A stretch of 64,000 nucleotides of DNA from Diphasiastrum complanatum (GCA_029204225.1 CM055097.1:46808617-46872616), one strand, 5' to 3'; shown: positions 22,881 through 35,962, counted from the stretch's first letter. A program made the numbers and translations. Notes: generated from the sequence alone by a model not told the origin.

Positions 22881-24890
22881 ATGTATAGAGAGAGAGATTA
22901 TATAAATTGGTCTTTAAGACAACCTCAATTTTTAGGCATATAAAATATTTCACAAACTTACATTTAACCCTACTTGCACCTCAAAATTGGTACATCAATT
23001 ACAATACCCTTGCCTATGAGGCAAGGCCAAAAAGCATACAAGTCTCAAAAAAAAATGAAAAGAGAAATAAATCAATTGTCACTAAAAACTTTTTTCTTAC
23101 AAAGAACACATTTTTGTGCTCAAATTAGTGTAGCATAGACACATTGACTTTCAAAACGTCATAAGAATATCTTTCCACTATTGTGGCAAAACCATAAAAT
23201 ATTTAATAAGTCTTGTTGATTTGGGTTTGAGTGTTATTAGACCCATTGTTGAGTGGGATTGAACCCCACCTACAACATCATTAACATTCTAGAGCCTCGA
23301 GTTCCATGTATAGGTCCATCGTATATGTATACATAAAATTGCTATTGCAAATAATTTGCTACAACATCATAGCAACAAATGAGGTGATCTAAAGATCACA
23401 AGCAACATTGTCATGCACGTCATATATATATATATCTTGCAATTTAAAAAATTTGTCAATCAAATAACCTGGAATTTCCTAGAAAAGAGATGTGGCTTTG
23501 AGATAAAAATCATCACAATAGCTTACTAACAAAAGGTGGTACGCCATTCTAACATCTTTATTGTTGTCCATAATGTGGCACCAAAAATCAAGGTTTTTCT
23601 TAATATCATTCATTTAACATGGCACATTCTCCACCTACATAATTGGGCCTTTCTAGACTCTTAATATGGCCCACATTTTCCATTAGAATAAAGCAACATA
23701 TTTAACCCTTAATGGATTCTTAATATCGCCTACATCTTCCATCAACACCCTCCACCGAACAAAAATTCGATCATTTTGAGCATAATAATGTAGCCCATAT
23801 TCTCTACCAACACCATCCACTAAGGAATTTGTGCCTTTCTAACCTCTTAAAATGGCTCACGTCCTGCATTAAGACCCTCTACCAGAAAACTATGACCTTT
23901 CTAAAGCCCACATCCCTCACCGATGAAGTGAGAGCAAAGCCTCATGTCATGGTTTTTTTTTGTTGGAAAATAAGTTGTGCATGAGTCAGATAACTATTCG
24001 ACAATTATTGTCAACTAGATAGTCGATAGTAGCAGTGATAGTTAATGTAATAACAAAACCAATTTACTACTATCACAAGTAGAGCTATACTGTCATTCAC
24101 AAGTGCAAAAGATGAATGATGATTCGGACCGTTATGCCAATACTTAAAACTAGAAACTTAGATCATAATAAGCAGGAATAATAGAAACAATAGAACAATT
24201 AAATATCAAAAGTAGTATGTATTGAAGATGATTGATGCTTCCATTGTCTATTATGATTGCACTATGATAATAGCGCATCTTATTCTACTATAAATTTCGC
24301 TCTTACACAGACTATAATCGCAATAGCTTATTACTCATCAGTCTATGCCTATGGCGGCACAGAGAGCAGAAGAAGAAGAATGATGAACTTCACAGCTTCT
24401 ACAACTTGAAACTAGTTTGATCTGCTGATCTATTTAGATTTTTTGATGGCATAGCCCTAATAGAATGCTTTGTTCATCCACATAGCAGATGTTGTCTTTT
24501 TTCAGAATCAGCTTCCTCCATATTTATCTCTCTTGGCATAGGGTCTTCTATTTCAATCTCATTTTGATCAGAGGTCTCTCAAAATGCATCTATGGTTTCA
24601 ATAATCTCTTGTTCAGTCATTATCTTTGGTGTATCTATCAACCTATCAGGCTGACAAAGAGTCTCTTGCTCTTCTAATTCTAGAGGAGCCATTTTAACAT
24701 CACATGTGACCCAATGTTTGCCAATATAAGATCCTTCCACATCTTTGATTTTGTATGATTCTAAAATATCACCAAAGGATCTCACTTCCATCTGATCCAA
24801 CAATTTTGTTTGTGTGATTTGGTATCATTTCAACACGGTGTATTTCTTCGCTAGGTGGGTCCATCAGTAGAAATTTCCATAGCCAAGAGA
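22881..24890. other. anonymous AT-rich DNA
   Basis: Short open frames on both strands (for example 24579-24803 minus) carry no motif I recognise. A short TATA run lies at about 23425. Confidence 0.45.
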
Positions 24891-25495
24891 GAAACTACAC
24901 AATTAATAAGTAAAACCCTCCCATTGTAGTAAGATTGTTAGATCTGGTTAGGTTGGCCTCGTGACTAACTTCTCTCGATAATAACACAGTCAATATTGAT
25001 AGGGCATAGTCTCACACATATTGAGACTAGAGCTATTGTATGGACAACAACTATCTTAATCATTGAATCACATATACCATGCTTCTAGCAGTCCTTCTCT
25101 AGTAATTGGTATTGAAGAGTTTCCATAGTGGAAGTAGGGATTCTATCATCTTGAGCACAAGGCCTTCATTGTTAGGACAACATAACCACAAGGAAGTCAA
25201 AGCTAGTCTGATTCACCCAGCCAATGCACTCTCTTATAAAATGTCCCTCCTAGCCCAGTGTGTGTTTGCATGTGATAGGTGGTAGTTGTTGTTGAGACCC
25301 ATCGTTCATGCTACATGCATGGGTTACTGATGCCCAGGAGTCCCAGTTGATTGTTGAAGGACTGCATGGCCCCCCATGCATGTGTCGGCATGGACAATAC
25401 TAGCCCTCATACCTATTGCATGATATGCATGCATGCCACTGACTCACACTGTCCTCTACCTTCGGTGGTTAGCTGCACCTAGAAGTATTGTTGGG

Positions 25496-25645
25496 TCGGT
25501 AACACTTCCTCTCTCTCAAGAGTTATCTTGGTTCTCTAAGACAAAATCTGGATATAACTATTGAAGTATGTTGTCCATTTCTCAAGTGGCATTGTCAATT
25601 GGCTGATCCTTCCACTTGATTATATATTCTTGGTATAGGGTATGA
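25496..25645 (-). pseudogene. Ty3/gypsy chromodomain relic next to an LTR start
   Basis: The minus strand reads EYIIKWKDQPIDNAT, stop, EMDNILQ, stop, LYPDFVLENQ. This is the chromodomain consensus (Y-x-x-K-W-K-G-x-x-x-x-x-A-T-W-E) at the C-terminus of chromovirus integrase, with the Trp codon turned into TGA. It is followed by a GAGAGAGGAAG purine stretch and TGTTACCGACCC at 25496, which resembles the LTR start TGTTACGACCC of the gypsy element at 38.7-42.8 kb. The LTR probably extends left toward 24.9-25.0 kb, but I could not fix its end. Confidence 0.6.
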
Positions 25646-26427
25646 CTTGTCTGGATCTCCCTAGAACTAAGAATGCTTTATGTCTACATCTCCCTAGAAT
25701 TCTCAACTGTAATCTTCACAAGCTTAGTCACTGCAATGCTTCGACTGTTCAAGCTCTATCTACTTCCACTTTAAAAGATAGAAATTTATGGCATTATAGA
25801 ATTGGTCATGTCAGTTTTACAGCTTGTCTTAGAAATATGTCAGCTAAATAGATTGTTCAAGATCTTAATTGTAACAATATATCAGACCCGTACAATTTGT
25901 CAAAGTTGTATTCTAGCCAAGCATAATTCCTTTTAGATATTATTTACAACACACATTCAAATGTGTGTTAGATATTGTGCATAACAACATATGGACTCAT
26001 GCATACTCTCTCGATAGAGGGAGCAAAACACTTTCTAACCTTCATTGAAGATTATTCGAGAAGGACAGTATCACTTTTGCACAGATTCTACCAGAACTTC
26101 GAAAGAAGCTAGATTCTACTAATTGTGAGTCTATCTTTGTTGGACACTCTTCGAATCAAAAAGCTTATAGGATTTACAATCCAGTGATCAAGAAGATTAC
26201 ATTTATGAGAGATGTTATTTTTCTCGAAGATCATTTTACCAATCTCAAGGAAAAAGAGAAAGTTATAGATGTCGAATCAATATCATATATCACATCAAGT
26301 TCGAATCTCAAATCTAATTTAATCAATGATTTAGAAGCAGAAGACTTGATATTGGATTATTATCTTTATAATCTAATTTTCACTCTATATCCATTCATCT
26401 ATCTAGTTTTTTGTTACTCACCTTTGT
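25646..26427 (+). pseudogene. copia pre-integrase/integrase relic
   Basis: The plus strand reads STVQALSTSTLKDRNLWHY and RIGHVS (pre-integrase), then FIEDYSRRTV, then after a deletion SIFVGHSSNQKAYRIYNP and KITFMRDVIFLEDHF, the integrase C-terminal end. There are several stops and frame changes. The same family is present on the minus strand at 62.7-64 kb. Confidence 0.75.
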
Positions 26428-27277
26428 AGAAATACACGAGAATTGCCAACAGGTGGGTCGACACTTGCGAGTAAAAATACATAAATTGGATAGATGAATA
26501 CAGAAACAAGGAATTGTCAACACGACAATGACAACTATTGAGTGTTTATCGAAGGGTCCAACTGATCATGTTACCAGTTGTTATGAAGCTAACAAATTGC
26601 TCTAACCATTGTTGGCAAGTAATTATCATGTAACCTAATTGGATACGTGACAACGCATTATGGCTAAGTGCCAATTATGATCTATGGCCAAACAGATGTT
26701 TTGAATTGTCATTTCAATAAGTCCATGCGGCATTTCTAACTAGTATAAATAGCTGATCATGTCTCAAGTAGTTAGGGATTGAAGCATATAATATTGTTGG
26801 CAGCGTCGCTAATTAGCAAAAGTGCAGCAGACAAAGACAATTAGTGATTTCAAAGCTAGTTTCAAGTATGAAATTGCATCCTCTATTGTCTTGTGCTCGT
26901 TATTCATTTTATTTTTACATGCTACTTATTGAATCAATCGTACAATTTCATTCCATTCAGTATTATGTCATAATAAATGAATACTTTCATATTATACTAT
27001 AATTTGATTATGTTCTTATAGTTTTCCTTGAGCTATCGAATACTTCCACGTAGCAATAATATCTCTGTTATGTTTGTCTTTAAAATCAATCTCACATATT
27101 TTGATAATTTCAAGATTAGAATCAAGTAGAATCGAATGTGGCAATTGTCACGATAGTTTTGTTCGAATTTTGATAGGCATAGTCGTACATTGAAGGAGGA
27201 TTTTTTTGTAGAACCCGATAGTGGCATCTATCAAATGCCATTTTTCTCTGTTTGGCCTTCTTTCCTTCTTCCAACAT
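26428..27277 (+). repeat. LTR of a plus-strand copia element
   Basis: Defined by the primer-binding site TGGTATCAAAGC at 27278-27289 immediately after ...TTCCAACA. The left end TGTAGAAATACACGAG at about 26428 is inferred from the TG rule. Part of it (about 26650-27010) recurs at 27885-28330. Confidence 0.65.
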
Positions 27278-27884
27278 GGTATCAAAGCTACTATATATTG
27301 ATTCCAATTAGAGCATTGCATGGTACCAGTGTCTTGATATAATCTCCTAGGTCATCGATTATCGAAATACTAACTTCTAGATAGATTCACAAAGCAAAAT
27401 TGGTCTCCATAGTAGACAAGCTAAATGAATCAAATTATCATTTGTGGAAATTTAAGATGCAGATAATTATCAATGAGTTGAGGGTTGTTGTCACATGTAT
27501 CGAAGTGAAACTTGAAGATGACATAGTTGACTCAAAATGAAAATCAAATGATGGTAAAGCTTTCTCACTAATCATTCTCAATATATCAGATACACAGATT
27601 GGCCATGTATCTGAAGCTTAAACTTCAAAAGAAGTATGGAACATTCTGAGCACACTATATGATGTGAGGGACGTGACTTATAAGTTGCATCTCAGAAGGA
27701 AATTCTTCTCACTCAAGATGTCTAATGGTGGTTCGCTTCAGATCAACCAGTTCAAGATGCTCTTGCAGTATATGGCAGTTGTCAGATCAACTATCGATGA
27801 TCAAGATGCAATCATGACATTGCTTTCAAGCTTCCCACCTACATACGAACACTAGGTGATGATCATAAAAGTGACATCACAATA

Positions 27885-28330
<446 letters not shown>

Positions 28331-29300
28331 CGAATTAGAAGCCAACACAAAGTCAAGAGCATTTATCGAATCCTCAATAGAAGGAGAAGATGTTTTGTAA
28401 GTATTGCAAACACACTAATCACGAGATTCAAAATTGTAGGATTTTGAAAGCAAAGAATGTCGATAACAAGTAATCAAATCAATAGGCGCGTGCAATTGTA
28501 GAGACATCACAATCCTCTATTCAATACACAAATGAATGAGCGTTTGTGCTTGCTCACACAACATTGCCTAAGTACTTCTGGGTTGAAGTTGTTTTCACTA
28601 CAACTTACATTCTAAACAGATGCTTAACTAAAGGGCTCTTAGACAAAACACCTCATGAAATCTGGATAGGCTCCAAATCATCACTATCTCTAAGTTTTTG
28701 GATGTATTGCCTATGCACAGATACCAAAGGAAATTAAAAAGAAGCTGGACTCCTCCAATATTAAATCCATTTTCATTGGTCATACCACTTCAGACAAAGC
28801 TTATAAGCTATATGATCTTGTTGAATTGAAGATATTCACTAGTACAGATGTTATTTTTATTGAGCATTAGTTTATCGATCTCAAAGACAAGGGCAAAGCT
28901 CAGACAGTCGAGAACCATCAGACACTCATGTTTTCAACATGACTATTCTTATTACAAGTTTGTATACATCCACTGCAGACGAACAACTTCTCAATAGTGA
29001 ATCAAAAGAAGATGTTGCAACTCGGCAACACTAGAACCAAGGAAAGGATCATCATCCTCATTTGCCTTCCAAAAGATCTCCACAAGAAATCACATATCAC
29101 CTAATATGAATATTGATGAATTTGCTTGTTATCTCATTCTAGAGTCGACTATTGTTGAAAAAGCACTCAGTCAATTAGATTTCAATTTATGGAGAGAAGC
29201 TATGGATAGAGAATTTTCATCTCTAATCAAAATCTAGACTTGGACTATTGTCAAATTGCCTGCTAGTAGAAATGTAGTGGATATTGAAGATCAAATATAA

Positions 29301-31440
29301 AGCAGATGGAAATTGTTAGCCGATATTTTTGCACTAAAAATCGGGCTAGTATTGAAGTCTATTTTCACAAAATTATAAAAAATCGGCATGTAAGAGAAAA
29401 ACCAGCATAAAATTGCTTGTAGAATTGCATTCCAGGCTTTTCTAAATGCGACTACAGAAAATTTTGTGGCCTTAGAAATGGCATGTAAAAAGGTTCCATG
29501 GCTTTAAAATTGGCCAATTGTGGAATTGAAAATAGCTGGCAACATCGTGCTAAATTTGCACTATGTACTGAGTCAATTTTTATTAATATATTATTGCCTA
29601 GTGTATTTTTCAGGGGAACCAGTTTGTCGAGGGAGCCATAGTCATGAATGCTACAAAAGTCAACTCAGAAAAAGAACTGACAAAAAAAAAATTATAAATT
29701 GGGTCCAAAAATTATTGCGATAGTGTTCAAAATTTATGAAAACCCTAACAACAAAATTCGGGCAAGTTCTTGGCATTAAGCGGAATGTGCGGGCCAAGTC
29801 GATAACCCAGTAGAGCAAAAACAAAAACCCAACCAACGAGCCAAGTGGTGCATGCTACGTGGAGAAACCAAAGAAAGGAAAAGGGGGTACTAAGAAAAAT
29901 AAAGGCCATCTACAAACATAGGAGTTGACAAATGATACCACCCAAGTGGATAATAATGGAGAAGAAAATTTGGAAGCCAAAAGACCTATAAAGGGTGCAC
30001 CTACTAGCCTTTGACAAAATTTTCCATCAATGTTATTTTGGGGTGCACCCAAGGAGAGGCTTTGAATGCACCACTTACCCCCTGTCTCACCATTAACTAC
30101 GGAAGCTACTTGGTGTACCTTCCAATGGGGAGTGGACATTTGGCAAGAAGGGCGTGAAGTGTATGAAGATTAGAAAAACCCCATCTTGAAGGGGGACCAT
30201 TGGGATTTGGCTATAAGAAGGTTCACTGATCAACGCTATTGTCAAGTGCATTGTCTTAGGAAAAAATTTCATCAAAATATTGTTGTGTGGAATAAAATAG
30301 ACATGGGACATGTAAATAAAATAATGTAAAAGTCCCAAAGTCTAAGTTGATTAAGTTTTGTTTAAGCTCTAAGTAGTAGTCAAAGTCAAAGTGGTGGTAG
30401 GTGGAGTGTGCTTCTTTGTGCATCTTAGATTTAGTTGTGTTTCTTTTGAAGGGCTAATTCTTCCCTCAATGAAGTAGCCAATAGAAGCAAAGGGGCAAGG
30501 GCCTCCCCAAGAATAAAAAGACACCTCCTGTACTCCATTTTACATGCTAATTGAGAGGAGTACATTCTACCACTTTGTGTAGTCATCCTCGTGCGCTAAT
30601 GCTCTCTCATCTAATGCTTTTTGTTGAAGGTTGCTATTGTTCATATTGGAGTTAATCTTACTCCTACTCACTCTAATTGCCCTCTAATTCACTCAAGGAA
30701 GTCACTCTCTTACAAACCGTCTGCAGAAATGAACTATCTCTCGTACAGTCTGTAGTTTAACATGCAATCTTCGATAGGACTATCGCGTGTACATGTCGCC
30801 GCTTGATTTTCTTCTTATTATGTACTTCTAATTCACTCATTAAATTGCATGCTGCATTTATGTGGAGCCACCCTACAGGAGAATCAGACTCCAGCGGAAG
30901 TGAATGCTTGGTTATTGTCATTTCTCTGCTTTTCAATTTGTGATCGGACCAGTTTTTTTGGTTTCTGGGAGCAGACGTGGAAGAGGAACCCACTCCAACG
31001 AAGGTGGAAAAACATTTCTGTTATTTATAATGTTTATTTGATTTCAGTCTTGCTGCTTGTTGTGTGGTAGGATAGTACATGTGCAAGCTACAAGCAAAGG
31101 TAGGTAGTGATTTTTGTATTTGTTATTCTAAACATGAGCTTCATAGCGTGCCATCCAGCGAAGCCTAAGACAATTTACATAAGCCATTAGCCTCAGCTCA
31201 GAACTAACACAGGTTTAATCTACATATATCGGCCTTTCAAGTACTACGAGAAAAATATACTGCATTGAAGAAAAAAAATTTACTTTTTATAGGCTTTTCT
31301 TGAATTGTATTGTGCATTGTTTATAACATTCATACCTTGTCCTCCTTTGATTGACAATTTCAAAACTTTCTTGAAACACTTATATTCCAAGCAGGTAGTC
31401 AACAATCAATTTGATAGTGTAAAGTGCCGTGGCTAAGTAG
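29301..31440. other. anonymous DNA
   Basis: No domain was recognised. The open frames at 29855-30139 and 30757-30993 (minus) and 30849-31070 (plus) have no motif. A possible splice acceptor with a Cys-containing reading lies at 29611-29723. Confidence 0.45.
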
Positions 31441-31451
31441 CAAAAGACTAC

Positions 31452-31511
31452 TAAGTTTCTTTTCATACTTTTGTTCTTTCTTAAGTTTCTTTTCATACTT
31501 TTGTTCTTTCT
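31452..31511. repeat. 29-30 bp direct repeat
   Basis: AAGTTTCTTTTCATACTTTT with its following GTTCTTTCT occurs twice in immediate succession. Confidence 0.9.
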
Positions 31512-32063
31512 GACTCAGTAGAAATTATTCCTGCAATAAAGTACGAAATTGCTAGATCATGATGTTTTACTATGTAAATGATTCTGCTGCTTTTTCTGTT
31601 CTGAGCGTATAGGTTTGAAGCAGGGAAATACACCTGTGTTTTTAAATCTTATATTTCTGAAAGATTCCAATAAATTGTTTGTATTGATTCCACTTCAAGT
31701 TGTATTTTTGTAATCAGAATTGCAGGGCAACAAGACATTGACCAAGATTTGCATAGCAACTACATTGCTTCTTTGTGGCCTTTTGCATTGGTGGGCTAGC
31801 AATAATAGTAGGAGACAGAAATTTGCATGTGTTTTTTCAGGTCAGTTGATGCTTTTTGATAACATGATTTTCATAAGATGTTTTCTTGTACTTTACTATT
31901 CTTTGGCGTGGAATTAAATGTTTGCATAAGACTTGATGGCTTTTTCTAGTTTATGATTGTTTGGCATGAAATCAAGTATTTGCACAAGAAATAATGAAAA
32001 CATTGTCGCACTAAACACACATACGAGACAAGATTTAAATACATCGATAGTTCACCACCAGAA

Positions 32064-33932
32064 ATGCGTCGCAAATTTGTCAGTTTCAACAACACAATCC
32101 TGTTGCATCCAATTGATATCTACACATATAGGCATGAAGTCCTCAAAAACATTACTTTTTGTAACTATTGGCATCAATTCATTGTGACAAAAAAGAAAAG
32201 ATCTCTTCAAAAAGAACTATATATTGATCAGCTAGGATACTATCTATACAAAAACAATAGAATAGTCAGATTCACAAATTACCATCCAGCATATCAAACT
32301 GAAGGAATTTTTTTTTTATATTGTTGGAAAAATGCGAATTCCGAAAAGAAAGAGAGCTTCTGAGCTCCGTCAACAAAGATGGATCTTATTACACGGAATG
32401 CATTTTGCGCGATATCATTCAAAGCGAGAAAGATATTGAATACCATGTTCAGGATTATACAAATAAATAGATGCTGCAAGATGAGCAGCAACAACAGATC
32501 GTGAAAATTCTATTGCAACACAAATCATTTTTGTATGACTCTCTATTTCAAGTTGTATCTGAACAAGTAGATGACAATGTCACATCTTTGGCGAAAGATA
32601 CCAAGGATGCATTGGGTATTGTACACGAATTTGAATATTTTGGAAATACCTCGTTGACAATGGAACAAGAAAATATCTACTCACTTTTGATCAAAAACTT
32701 CAGGTATTTTTGTGCTTTCGGGTACACCTAGAAGTGGGAAAACACATTTCATAAAGTATCTAGCGTACTCACTTGACAAATTGAACAGACCCGTGTTGCT
32801 CTGTGCTACTACTGGTGCCGCTGCATCAAGACTTAGCAAATGTGCAACAACAATGCACAACATGTTTTCCATCCCTGTCAATGGCTTATACGTACGAAAT
32901 TTAATGCCAACTGACATACATTTCTGAACAATACTTGCTGCTGAATATATCATTATCGATGAGATGTCCATGATGACCGCACAAACATTACGGCTTGTTG
33001 TGCATCAAATAAATCAAATAAAATCCACCCCATCCAATGCACATTTTAAAAATTATATTCTATTATTAGTCGGTGATCATGCACAATTGCCAGCAATATG
33101 CAGACATCGAACAAAAAGTCTATGCTCAATATGTCACATTTCGACATCTGCATATTGGAAAATGGCTACTCAACTACATTTGAGTCACTCGATTAGACAT
33201 TCATCTCACACCTTGTACCTATCATTTTTGAACACGATAAGATTTCGAAAACCCACATTTCAAGAGATTGACAATACGTTAAACACACAAATTGTTCCAG
33301 AAGACCAACTCTTCCAAATAATCAACTCTGATGTCACTATCATATGTACACACAAAGAAAATGTAAGAAAATATAACAAATATGCATTGCAAAAAACCTT
33401 TCAAGAAAATGACATTACAAAAGTGCCCATGAAAACAAATGCAGCAGACAACACAGACTTGAAATCATGGCTTGAAGATCGTACATTCCACCAACTAGAA
33501 GAAATTGCCAAGAATGCAAAGATAATGATTCTTTCAAATTTGGACATTCAAAATGGCGTTGTGAATGGAGCAACATGAATAATCGAAGACTTCATGTGGT
33601 CCAAAAATGACAAGGAAATAGACTCTATTATGATAAAACTCGATGCGACCAGTATAAAAATAAAAATCACTCCATCCACAATGCGCAAAATTAGATACGA
33701 TTCAAAAACCTAGTATAAATGTACCTTCCCACTGACATTGGCATATGCTATCACAGCCCATAAATCACAAGGCACAACGATCCATGGCACCGCCATACTT
33801 GATATTCAAAAAACATTCAGTCCAGGCCTAATGTATGTGATGCTGTCCTGAGTCACCAAACGAGAACACATATTCATCACACGTAAATTGACTCCTGACG
33901 ATTTTGATCCAGTGCCACGTATTGTAAGCTAA
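32064..33932 (+). pseudogene. Helitron-like / Pif1-family DNA helicase, decayed
   Basis: The plus strand encodes an N-terminal segment with LLHPIDIYTYRHEVLKNITF and RIVRFTNYHPAYQTEG, followed by LYCWKN. I read this as the Helitron-type 'Y-x-x-R-P … R-I-x-R-F … L-L-Y-x-P-W-R' lead-in. The SF1B helicase follows: Walker A VLSGTPRSGKTHFIKYLAYS (about 32712), TTGAAASRLS, motif II IIIDEMSM (about 32950), motif III LLVGDHAQLPAIC, an arginine-containing SHSIRHSS, and motif V/VI FPLTLAYAITAHKSQGTTI (about 33730-33785) with YVMLS…VTKREHIFI. At least three nonsense codons (near 32926, 33576, 33712) and two frameshifts (near 32355 and 32705) interrupt it. No HUH Rep motif was seen upstream, so a complete Helitron is not shown. 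Cellular-type AHKSQG rather than Helitron-type NKSQG is noted. Confidence 0.72.
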
Positions 33933-34103
33933 GAAACCATTTCACCAATGTAATTTTCATCTATCAATACAACTTCGATGTCATGCCTTTCATGGGATTG
34001 AACCAGGTGCATGCGCTTTCTTAAATTTGTTTTTAGTATTTATTTTCCGTGTTCCATACATAAAGCACATGTTTTGCCATTTTTCCCTTTTGTTTGAAAA
34101 TAG

Positions 34104-35541
34104 GTCATCGACATGGCAGCACATGGAATTACAGAGGCGGAAGAGGTACATTGTTTCCTTTTTGTTCGTTTGTGTAAATGCAATGTCCCAAAACTATGTG
34201 CACAACTTTTTTGCTTTCTATTCTGTGACAACGATTGATATTCTCAAATTCTTTGATAGCTATTTCGGAAACTGAAAGAGGAAACAAGAACATCACAACT
34301 TGTGACCTCCGAGCAACTGGATGAGGTACGTATTTATCCCTCCACACGACAGATGTTTCTCTTGAATGCATGTGGGATTGAACCGAGCGAATACAAAAAT
34401 GGCTTCCATAGCAGCTACACAACGAGCACATTTATTACATCACAAAAGCATGCTAGAGAAGCTTATGTGCATCAACATCATGGAGATCCTATAGAAGGTA
34501 CAAACTTGTATTTCTTTTCTTTTTGTGCACATTTTTTTTATGGTGTTTGTTATTAACATTTTCATCTTATGAAAATATCATGATTTCCATGTTCTGTTTT
34601 CAAGATTTCTAAAGCATTTTTACAAGCTGTTTGCGATTTCAATTCCAAGCTCGATACAAACAAATCGAGCTGCTATTCAGCACTTCGAGGCCCACTGTGA
34701 CAAGGGATATTATGCAATCGGGAATTTGTACTTTGGATATAATATCGCAATTCCTGATTGGAGAGGAATGACTCGTGCAGAGTTAACTGCTATTCAAAAT
34801 GATCTTGGCAGACAGCTTGGGCACATCTCAAAAACAAGAGTGTGCCTCACTAATGGCCCAATCTCCATTGATACTGTGTTGAAAGTCCTCGAGAGAGAGA
34901 TCCTTGACACACCAACCGTTGCAGTGACTAATTCACAGGTTTGCAATTTGCAACAACTCTAAATTACGTTGCGTTATGCATGCAACTTATTGCACACCTA
35001 AACATTCATTGCATACTGACAAATAGCAGCCCATGGATCTCCAAATTTCGCAACAAACAACTCAGCCACCATCTTCCAGCATCGAGGTATGCATGCAAAA
35101 CTATAATCTATGTTCTTCAATTTCACACGAATCTTGTTTCACCACGAAGAACTTCATAATGAAAAAGACATCTTTCTTGCAGGACGCCTCGCCTTCACCT
35201 TAAAAAAGGCCACGAACAAGCACATCACACTATACAAAATAGCATCACGTGTCGGCAAGTTGATTTACATCGAACAAACTACCGACTTAAATAGGCGTGT
35301 GCACGAACACACTCGCAAACCACCCAAGAAAATGCTTTTGTCCAAGACACATTCTAGTTTTTTTGATGCCTTCCATGTTGACATACTAGAAATTGTCGAA
35401 GATCGTTCAATTGCAAATAGATTAGAGAACTTTTATATCAAAATGTACAAATCTCAGAACATGAAACTTTGCAACAACTTGGCTGGTCACCCTTCAAGCT
35501 CGCGCAAATATTGGTACCTAAAAGGACGATCCTCCATATGA
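34104..35541 (+). CDS. multi-exon reading frame ending in a GIY-YIG nuclease domain
   Basis: A short exon 34104-34145 with ATG at 34113 (MAAHGITEAEE) ends at GAG|GTACAT. The next exon, 34260-34497, is in phase (LFRKLKEETRTSQLVTSEQL…MFLLNACGIEPSEYKNG…) and ends G|GTACAA. A third block runs from about 34621 to 34938 (AFLQAVCDFNSKL, then in another frame KGYYAIGNLYFGYNIAIPDW and RGMTRAELTAIQNDLGRQLG), ending CAG|GTTTGC. A last block from about 35183 to 35541 reads ITLYKIASRVGKLIYIEQTT, DLNRRVHEHTR, and later NRLENFYIKMYKS. It matches GIY-YIG nucleases with the catalytic Arg and the later Glu kept, but GIY is TLY and YIG is YIE. One frameshift in block three and an unresolved phase into the last block remain. 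The first 200 residues match nothing I know. Confidence 0.6.
35182..35541 (+). CDS. GIY-YIG nuclease domain (C-terminal exon)
   Basis: An open frame of about 119 codons after a TTTCTTGCAG acceptor. The two beta strands (ITLYKI and GKLIYIEQT), the helix with DLNRRVHEH (catalytic Arg), and the closing helix IANRLENFYIKMYKS (metal-binding Glu) follow in the family's order and spacing. Gly of YIG is replaced by Glu, which may lower or abolish activity. It ends with a normal stop after WYLKGRSSI. Confidence 0.75.
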   Translation, partial: GRLAFTLKKATNKHITLYKIASRVGKLIYIEQTTDLNRRVHEHTRKPPKKMLLSKTHSSFFDAFHVDILEIVEDRSIANRLENFYIKMYKSQNMKLCNNLAGHPSSSRKYWYLKGRSSI

Positions 35542-35960
35542 CAAAACTTCAAAAAAACATTTGCTTGTAAATATTTAGTAGCTTCAATTCATGTTGCTCT
35601 TTGTCTGGCTTTACCACGTTTTTGTTATAAGCTGCGCTTGGAATGACATGTCAATCAAATTTATTAATCATCCTAATTTTTGTTGCACTCTGCGTTTCCA
35701 ATGGCATGTTAATTAGATTCGTTAATAATCCTAGTTGACTCGCTTCTGCTTTTGCGTTTCCACGCCCTATACTAGCGAGACAAAATTGTGTTACTAGTTA
35801 CACAATAATCTGCCACACCTGCTAATAATGATATGCCCATCTCTTTTTACAATGGTTGTTTGAGTGGAATCGGGACAAAATTGCGTAGCTAGTTTTCTTT
35901 TTTATATATGTGGCCACAAATTGCGTACCTAGTTTTTTTTTTTTTTTATATGTGGCCACA
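35542..35960. other. spacer with small duplications upstream of the bL31c gene
   Basis: Two loosely repeated blocks occur (around 35600-35740 and 35875-35960). The second contains two perfect 10-bp palindromes TGTGGCCACA (about 35909 and 35951), each after ATTGCGTA-CTAGTTTT. This is probably the promoter of the bL31c gene. Confidence 0.5.
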
Positions 35961-35962
35961 GA

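Noticed and set aside
32064-33932. A host Pif1 helicase gene
   Set aside because: Multiple nonsense codons and frameshifts, plus a Helitron-like lead-in, point to a mobile-element relic rather than a cellular helicase.
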